From positions 883,001-947,000 of the forward strand of contig NZ_CP159403.1 in the NCBI RefSeq assembly GCF_040500525.1: a stretch of DNA of 64,000 nucleotides, read 5' to 3'. The stretch's first letter is position 1; each line of letters opens with the position of its first letter. Source of the DNA: Azospirillum formosense. Its GTDB lineage: Bacteria > Pseudomonadota > Alphaproteobacteria > Azospirillales > Azospirillaceae. The position numbers and the translations under genes were made by a program. A model generated the notes under the pieces. The model searched no databases. It had not been told where the DNA came from and saw nothing but the letters and a program-made list of their open reading frames with translations. This document shows positions 58,850 through 64,000 of the stretch, in pieces.

Positions 58850-59215
58850 TCAGCGGACGGATACGACGCGGAAGGGGTGCTGCTCTCCGTCATGTTCGGT
58901 GATGGAGATGTATTCGCCCTCGACCAGCGTATGGCGGTCGAAGCGGAAGATCGGCTCGTCGTCGTCGGTGTCGTCGGCGTCGTAGTCGAACAGCCATCCC
59001 TTGCCCCGATGGACCAGATGACCGGACTGCTCGTCCTCCCCGCGCCAGAAGCGGCGGACCGTGCAGGCGGCTTTCTGGCTGCGCCATTCCTCGAGGTCGA
59101 GGTGACCGTCGGCGGTCAACGGAGCGGTGAATTCATAGCCATGCTCCGCGCTGCCTTCCGGATGTTCGGCGGTGCGGGCCAGTTCGAGGCGAATCGTCTT
59201 CAAGGGCACGGGCAT
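58850..59215 (-). CDS. Unknown 121-aa acidic protein
   Basis: 121 aa, beta-rich prediction: PLKTIRLELARTAEHPEGS, GYEFTAPLTADGHLDLEEW, GWLFDYDADDTDDDEPIFRF and the end GEYISITEHDGEQHPFRVVSV. An acidic DADDTDDDE stretch in the middle. No signal peptide. AAAGGA lies before the ATG. Looks like a conserved alphaproteobacterial small protein of unknown role; I do not name a family. Confidence 0.72.
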   Translation of the reverse strand: MPVPLKTIRLELARTAEHPEGSAEHGYEFTAPLTADGHLDLEEWRSQKAACTVRRFWRGEDEQSGHLVHRGKGWLFDYDADDTDDDEPIFRFDRHTLVEGEYISITEHDGEQHPFRVVSVR

Positions 59216-59451
59216 CGTCCTTTGTGCTGGCGGCGGAATGAGACAGCGTGTCGCGGTGGCGCGACGGTTGGGGGAGCGCGCCGTGCGCACTCCCCGCCGC
59301 CCCCCCGACGCGAACCCGCCAATGCCAACCGGACGGAGGGCTGGTTGTTCCGCGCCTCCCCTCCTCCCAACGCACCGTCACGGCGCGGATGGGGCGTTTC
59401 CTTCCCACGTTCCTTCCCGGCGAGCCTTTGGTCCGCAGGCTCTTTCCGCTT

Positions 59452-59712
59452 CTACAGCGCCGGGTGCTGGTGCACGAAGCCGTCCAGGACCATCGTCAAC
59501 TGACGGGCGTGGACGGCCTGCCCATGGCGGCGGGCCCGGTCAATGTCCTCGCGGATGATGCGGGCGATCCGGCGGATGCCTTCGGCGTCGTGGGCGAGGC
59601 AGCAGCCCAGCTCCACCGCCAGGATTTCCGGCAGATGCTCATGCTCCGCGATGGCGTCGATTTCCGCTTCGGTCAGATCGCTGAGCGCGATGCAATCGTC
59701 GATCGTCAACAT
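59452..59712 (-). CDS. Unknown 86-aa helical protein
   Basis: 86 aa: MLTIDDCIALSDLTEAEID, AIAEHEHLPEILAVELG, a Cys pair (GCCLAH), IRRIARIIREDIDRARRHG and the tail VLDGFVHQHPAL. Wholly helical prediction, three Cys and several His suggest a metal-binding or sensory role, which is not proven. GGAAGGGAA precedes the ATG. Separate from its neighbours. Confidence 0.7.
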   Translation of the reverse strand: MLTIDDCIALSDLTEAEIDAIAEHEHLPEILAVELGCCLAHDAEGIRRIARIIREDIDRARRHGQAVHARQLTMVLDGFVHQHPAL

Positions 59713-59863
59713 GGCGCGTTCCCTTCCCGATTGCCGGGCCTTGCCCGGACCGGAGTCCGGGTGGCCCTTCTGGTTGAAAACCATCGGCGTGGAGGGCGCC
59801 GGACAGTGCGGCGCCGCGCGTCGGATCGGAGAAGCCCGGCCTTGCGACAGTGGGGCCCTTTGG

Positions 59864-60730
59864 TCAGTGGGCCATCAGGACGGGCAGGCTGGCGTGATTC
59901 AGCACATAGCGGGTCACGCCACCCAGGATCATTTCCCTCATCCGGCTGTGCCCGTACCCCCCCATCACGAGGAGGTCGGACCCAAGTTCGGCGGCCTTGT
60001 TGATGATGGCTTGGCCGACGGGTTCCGATCCCGGCTTCAATATGGTTACCTGAACATTAACGCCGTGCCAAGCGAGATGCTGGGCAATGCGACGACCTGC
60101 CGCAGCCTGGGTGTTGGAGGTCTCGGCGGTCAGCACGTGGACGGTGTCGGCGCCGGTCAGGAAGGGCATCGCAGCGGTCAGGGCGCGCACCGATTCGGGG
60201 CTGCCGTTCCAGGCGAGCGCCACCGTTCTCCCGATCTCGTCCGGCAGCGTGGCGGGGGCCAGCAGAAGCGGACGGGCCGCCCCCAGCAGGGCGCTTTCCA
60301 CCGTGGCGTAGGCCTGGGTGTTGCTGTCCAGCGTGGTGTGGGCGAAGACCAGCAGGTCGGCCAGCCGCCCCTCGCGCGGCACCACCTCCTCGACGCGGCC
60401 GGTTTCCTCCCGCCACTGGGCGGTCGGCGCCTCGACGCCGGTGGGCATGTCGCGCAGTTCGATGTCCGCGGCGCGGATCACATCGTCGAAGGTGCGGCGG
60501 GCGGTGTGGAGGTGGGTCTTCGACTCCCCTTCGGCGGCGCGCATGATCTCCTCGACCATCGCCCCGGACATGCCCTCGCCCAGCATGGGCACGGCGTCGC
60601 GCGGATCAAGCGACACGAACAGGGCGTCGACATGGGCGTCGAATTCGCGCGCGATCTTCAGCGCGGCGTTCAAAGCCACCGTGTCGCCGTCGAGTCCGGC
60701 CAGCGGCACAAGGATCGTCTTGAATGACAT
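59864..60730 (-). CDS. Tandem universal stress protein
   Basis: 288 aa with two Usp folds. The first starts FKTILVPLAGLDGD and is degenerate in its nucleotide loop; the second (about 155-288) ends SDLLVMGGYGHSRMREMILGGVTRYVLNHASLPVLM, with the G-x2-G-x9-G ATP-binding pattern. UspE-like tandem proteins act in stress survival. GGGGGAGATC precedes the ATG. Confidence 0.9.
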   Translation of the reverse strand: MSFKTILVPLAGLDGDTVALNAALKIAREFDAHVDALFVSLDPRDAVPMLGEGMSGAMVEEIMRAAEGESKTHLHTARRTFDDVIRAADIELRDMPTGVEAPTAQWREETGRVEEVVPREGRLADLLVFAHTTLDSNTQAYATVESALLGAARPLLLAPATLPDEIGRTVALAWNGSPESVRALTAAMPFLTGADTVHVLTAETSNTQAAAGRRIAQHLAWHGVNVQVTILKPGSEPVGQAIINKAAELGSDLLVMGGYGHSRMREMILGGVTRYVLNHASLPVLMAH

Positions 60731-60868
60731 GATCTCCCCCCGGGCCGTTTCCGCCGGCCCATCTTCTGGACGGTGCCTGTCGGAACGGCGGCTGGATGCA
60801 CCGTTTCCAGCGCCGCGCCGCCCGTAGTCTAGACCATGGGGAACCGGCGGCGCCCGTTCCACCTGGAA

Positions 60869-62440
60869 TTACACCAGTCGCTCCAGCACGGCCGCAAGCG
60901 TTTCCCCCGCATCCCTGCCAGCATTCGTACGCAGCCATTCAAGCGGGCCCAGATCATAGACGTCCTGCCGTTCGGCGACCTCCGCCGTCGCGTCGGAGGC
61001 GTCGCCGCGGCGGGCGGCGATTCGGGCGATCCGCGTGTCCAGCGGCGCGTCCAACCAGACCCCATCGAATCGCACGCCCACCGCCTCGGCAAGACCGGCG
61101 ACGGCGGCCCGTTCGTCCGGGCGGGCGTGGACAGCGTCCAGCACCACGGCGTGCCCGGCGGTCAGCACGATCCGCGCCCGCTCCAGAAGCCCGGCATAAA
61201 CCCTTCCGGTCATCGCCGGCGTGTAGGAGTCGGCGGGGAGCCGCTCGGTCTCAGCCACGCCGTTGAGGCGCTTGCGCAGCGCGTCGGAGCGCAGGACGAC
61301 GGCACCGGGCGACGCTCCCAGCGACGGCGCCAGGGCGCGGGCCAGCCGGGTCTTTCCGCTGCCGGACAGGCCGCCGACGGCGACCAGCCGCGGCGGCGGC
61401 GGCTCCAACGCCGCAAGGGCCTGATCCAGATAGGCGATCGCCTCCCGTTCCAACGCCCGCGCCGCCTCCCCGCCGGGGCGGAGGGCCGCCGTCGTGGCGG
61501 CGATCTTGGCGCGGATGGCGGCCCGCGCCGACAAGAACAGGGGCAGCGGCGCCAGGGCGCCATAGTCCTCCGTCATGTCCAGGCTGCGGTTGAGGACGGC
61601 GTTGCCCAGCGGGCGAAGCCCACGCCGCTCCAGGTCCATCAGCAGGAAGGCGAGATCATAGGCGACGTCGATGACCGCCAGCCGCTCGTCGAACTCGATG
61701 CCGTCGAACAAGACCGGCTTCCCGTCCAGCCTGACGATGTTCCGCAGATGCAGGTCGCCATGGCAATGCCGGACGCAACCGCCGCGCCGCCGCTCCTCCA
61801 GCAGCGGGGCCAGCCGCTCCAGCGCCGCCGCCGACACCCAGGCCAGCCGCTCCACGCGCTCCGGCGGGAACAGGGACGCGTTGGCGCGCAACTCGGCGAT
61901 GTTCCCCTCGACCACCTCCCGCATCGCCGCCGCCCCGCCGCCGTCCGGTCGCGGCTCGGCTGTCTGGTGAAAGGCGGTCACGGCGTCGGCCAAGCCGCGA
62001 GCCAGCGCCTCGTCGAGACCGCCCCGCTCCGCCACCCGGTCCAGCAGGTCGTCCTGGGAAAAGCGGCGCATCACGACCAGCCAGTCCAGCGCGGTTCCAC
62101 CCGCCGCATCCTCGCCGCCGAAGGCGAGCGCTCCGTCCGCCCGCCGCACCACCGACTCCAGGCCGAGATAAAGGGATGGCGCCGTCCGCCGGTTCAGGCG
62201 CAGCTCCTCCAGGCAGGCCGCGCGCCGCCGCGCCGGCGTCGAGTAGTCCAGGTAGGGATAGCGCACCGCGCGCTTCAGCTTGTAGGCCCGGTCGCCCGCC
62301 AGGAAGACGATGGCCGCGTGGGTTTCGACGCGCTCCACCGCCGCCCCGCCGTGGCTCGCCGGATCGGCGAGGAAGGCGGCCACCATCGGCGTCGAACCCG
62401 GCGCTAGGTCCTGCTTCGGATCGGGTACGGCGTGCTGCAT
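60869..62440 (-). CDS. Aminoglycoside phosphotransferase-like / ATP-binding kinase fusion
   Basis: 523 aa. Residues about 40-330 are an APH-like kinase with the Brenner motif CHGDLHLRNIVRLDGKPVLFDGIEF (catalytic Asp) and DLAFLLMDLERRG. Residues about 345-523 are a P-loop kinase: VAVGGLSGSGKTRLARALAP (Walker A), a gluconate-kinase-like VLDAVHARPDERAAV and a lid region. This two-domain architecture is widespread in alphaproteobacteria (annotated bifunctional APH/ATP-binding protein), with an unknown substrate. The ATG lies 13 bp into a promoter-like gap; no near alternative start is better. Confidence 0.85.
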   Translation of the reverse strand: MQHAVPDPKQDLAPGSTPMVAAFLADPASHGGAAVERVETHAAIVFLAGDRAYKLKRAVRYPYLDYSTPARRRAACLEELRLNRRTAPSLYLGLESVVRRADGALAFGGEDAAGGTALDWLVVMRRFSQDDLLDRVAERGGLDEALARGLADAVTAFHQTAEPRPDGGGAAAMREVVEGNIAELRANASLFPPERVERLAWVSAAALERLAPLLEERRRGGCVRHCHGDLHLRNIVRLDGKPVLFDGIEFDERLAVIDVAYDLAFLLMDLERRGLRPLGNAVLNRSLDMTEDYGALAPLPLFLSARAAIRAKIAATTAALRPGGEAARALEREAIAYLDQALAALEPPPPRLVAVGGLSGSGKTRLARALAPSLGASPGAVVLRSDALRKRLNGVAETERLPADSYTPAMTGRVYAGLLERARIVLTAGHAVVLDAVHARPDERAAVAGLAEAVGVRFDGVWLDAPLDTRIARIAARRGDASDATAEVAERQDVYDLGPLEWLRTNAGRDAGETLAAVLERLV

Positions 62441-62686
62441 GAGGGCAGTCTAGCACGCTCCCCAGACCCCCGATGAGCCCCGCCAACCGCCTAGGCCGTC
62501 ACAAACAGGGCAGCCCTGCCACCATTGACGCGGAGGAGGCCGCGCACGACATCTGGGAGTAGCCACCTTACGCCCTTGCGCGGGGGTGCGGTGCAACGCG
62601 TAATGCCACAACCGTGCCGGGATCGGACGCGGTAGGCTGGAGCAGCCGGAGTAGGACGGTCAACGATCGATCGGGAGCAGGCCGCC

Positions 62687-63262
62687 GTGCGTCATGGGAC
62701 CTCGTGCCTCTGTCTGGTGGTTGCCGTGGCGGGCCTCGCGCTCTCCGGTTCCGCCGGCGCGCAGACCGTCTCCACGCCCGAAGACCGGATCGGCAACTGG
62801 AAGATCGGCGGCCTTGCCTACAGCGTCGGGGAAACGCCGGACACCAAGGTGTCGGACCTGCACAACAAGATCCGCATCGGCTCCTCCCTCCTGCCCAAGC
62901 TCGACGGCTACGCGGAGGTGCGCCCCTGGGTCGCCCTCGGCCCCAGCGCGCCGGACGGCAGCCTGCACGGCATGGGCGGCATCCTGATCGACGTGCCGCT
63001 GGGTGGGTCCTCCTTCGTCTTCACGCCCAGCTTCGGCGCCGGAACCCTGCCGGTCACGCCCCGCGATCCGGCGGCGACGGGCAGCGTGGTCGAGTTCCGC
63101 TCGCAGCTCGAACTCGGCTACCAGTTCGAAAACAAGGCCCGCTTCAGCCTCGGCTACAGCCGCATCGACACCAGCGGTCCGGCCGCCGACGCCGCCGCAC
63201 CGGCCAACAACGTCTTCGGATTCTATTACCGCATGCCGTTCGGAGCCTTCACCGGACGCTGA
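62687..63262 (+). CDS. Outer-membrane beta-barrel protein, PagL/OmpW-like
   Basis: 191 aa. Signal peptide about 1-25 (ending GSAGA). The mature part alternates polar and hydrophobic residues and ends in the aromatic-rich VFGFYYRMPFGAFTG, typical of a barrel, including FRSQLELGYQFENKARFSLGYSRID. The layout resembles lipid A deacylase PagL, but the PagL catalytic His-Tyr-Ser-Asn motif is replaced by YSRID, so enzyme activity is unlikely. The start is a GTG with GGGAG 9 nt upstream. Function unknown, outer membrane. Confidence 0.72.
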   Translation: MRHGTSCLCLVVAVAGLALSGSAGAQTVSTPEDRIGNWKIGGLAYSVGETPDTKVSDLHNKIRIGSSLLPKLDGYAEVRPWVALGPSAPDGSLHGMGGILIDVPLGGSSFVFTPSFGAGTLPVTPRDPAATGSVVEFRSQLELGYQFENKARFSLGYSRIDTSGPAADAAAPANNVFGFYYRMPFGAFTGR

Positions 63263-63424
63263 ATCCCCATCGGTTGTTTTGCAGCGCAGCATGGCCATCC
63301 GCGAATCACTTGGCCTTTGTTCTGACGCGGAGGCTGCGCAAAGGGGTTGGCAATACTCGCCTTAACCACTTGTTAATGACGGCTGGTTCTATTGACCTCG
63401 GGGACCAACGCCGGGGATTCGATC

Positions 63425-63967
63425 ATGGCCAAGCGCAAGACCGCCACCGCAAAGACCGTCGAAGCCACTCCGTCGCTTGAAGCGGCCGAGGCGCTCGCCA
63501 CCGACACCGGGGCGGAAATCGTCCTGAACACCAATTTCGCGGCCATCGAGCAGGACGCGGTCGCCTTGCTGCATGCCGCCAGCCTGCTGGTCGAAGCCGA
63601 CACGCCGGAAAAGGCGAACCACGCGCTGGACCACAACCTGCGCCTCTGGGTCGCCATCAAGACGGTGCTCCAGAACGAGGAGAACACCCTCGACTCCGAG
63701 GTGAAGGCGAACCTGCGCAACCTCGCGCAGTACGTCACCGTCACCACCATGGAAGCGACCACGGGCTCCATCGAGACGCGCAAGCTGGTCTCGCTGTCGC
63801 GCATCAACATGCACATCGCGGAAGGCCTGCTGCACGGCCAGAAGACCCGCATGGTGCAGGAGCGCGCCTATGAGATCTGGGAGCGCGAGGGCCGCCCGAA
63901 CGGGCGCGAGATGGACCATTGGCTGCTGGCCGAAGCCGAGATCGCCGATCTGATGAACAACCGCTGA
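63425..63967 (+). CDS. FlaF-like flagellin regulator fused to a DUF2934 domain
   Basis: 180 aa. The middle (about 25-125) matches FlaF: a helical ADTPEKANHALDHNLRLWVAIK followed by EENTLDSEVKANLRNLAQYV, where FlaF normally has RNRRLWTIF and DN-LP. The C-terminus (about 140-180) is a DUF2934 domain: QERAYEIWEREGRPNG, then HWLLAEAEIADLM. FlaF links flagellin secretion to translation in alphaproteobacteria. The fusion with DUF2934, a small helical domain of unknown role, is unusual. The ATG giving MAKRKTATAK was chosen. Flagellar genes may continue to the right of the window. Confidence 0.75.
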   Translation: MAKRKTATAKTVEATPSLEAAEALATDTGAEIVLNTNFAAIEQDAVALLHAASLLVEADTPEKANHALDHNLRLWVAIKTVLQNEENTLDSEVKANLRNLAQYVTVTTMEATTGSIETRKLVSLSRINMHIAEGLLHGQKTRMVQERAYEIWEREGRPNGREMDHWLLAEAEIADLMNNR

Positions 63968-64000
63968 CCGGTTGGCAACGTCCGGATCGGCATGGCGCCG

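Noticed and set aside
62473..62562. 29-codon open frame upstream of the outer-membrane barrel gene
   Set aside because: Good codon bias but no ribosome site and too short to judge without conservation.

Overview
The window is a stretch of GC-rich chromosome or chromid from an alphaproteobacterium. Third codon positions are strongly GC-rich, genes are packed into tight operons with 4-bp ATGA overlaps, and the content (SUF gene order with SufU and SufT, FlaF, EcfG-like GGAAC/CGTT promoters, TRAP transporters, CoxG family, ethylene-receptor-like kinase) fits Rhodospirillales. I infer an Azospirillum, possibly close to A. brasilense; this comes from gene content only. About 55 protein genes are supported. 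I saw no rRNA, tRNA, CRISPR array, insertion sequence or prophage.

Region by region. 1-299: 5' part of a lipoprotein lytic transglycosylase running off the left edge. 641-5620: tetR-adaptor-RND efflux operon with a palindromic operator in front. 5625-7366: TauE/SafE-type permease divergent from a LysR regulator. 7377-11680: second adaptor/RND pump operon (minus strand). 11844-19254: LysR regulator, then a seven-gene operon with a DUF1445/D-glutamate cyclase-family protein, a complete TRAP transporter (DctP, DctQ, DctM) and 5-oxoprolinase PxpB-PxpC-PxpA; together these look like uptake and hydrolysis of pyroglutamate. 19265-21242: histidine kinase with an ethylene-receptor-type sensor domain, plus a single-domain response regulator. 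21462-27048 (minus): RF3, aspartate-semialdehyde dehydrogenase, glycogen phosphorylase. 27317-30048: a two-gene unit, GNAT+C39-like peptidase and RimK-like ATP-grasp, of unknown biological product.

30049-31621: ECF sigma factor with a long leader and a candidate EcfG-type promoter, followed by a short soluble anti-sigma-like protein and a strong terminator. 31806-37461: PhoD-like phosphatase, a small unknown protein, an EamA exporter, and a CPA1 Na+/H+ antiporter carrying a cyclic-nucleotide-binding domain. 37618-40640: lipoprotein - OmpR-type regulator - sensor kinase operon. 40641-41380: a 740-bp noncoding stretch. 41381-42808: an unrecognised coiled-coil protein. 43069-45477: YqjD-like / YqjE-like / DUF3618 membrane-stress operon with an EcfG-like promoter. 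45751-52459: full SUF iron-sulfur assembly operon (Rrf2 regulator, sufBCDSUTA) closed by a terminator. 52637-64000: aminopeptidase N, cytochrome c, CoxG-family protein, lipoprotein, FolK and FolB-like folate enzymes, three small unknown proteins, a tandem universal stress protein, an APH/kinase fusion, an outer-membrane barrel and a FlaF-DUF2934 fusion.

The main biological themes are efflux, pyroglutamate/D-glutamate use, plant-signal-type sensing, envelope and general stress response, and Fe-S cluster assembly. The strongest leads for novelty are the ethylene-receptor-like kinase pair, the GNAT-C39/ATP-grasp pair and the pyroglutamate TRAP cluster.
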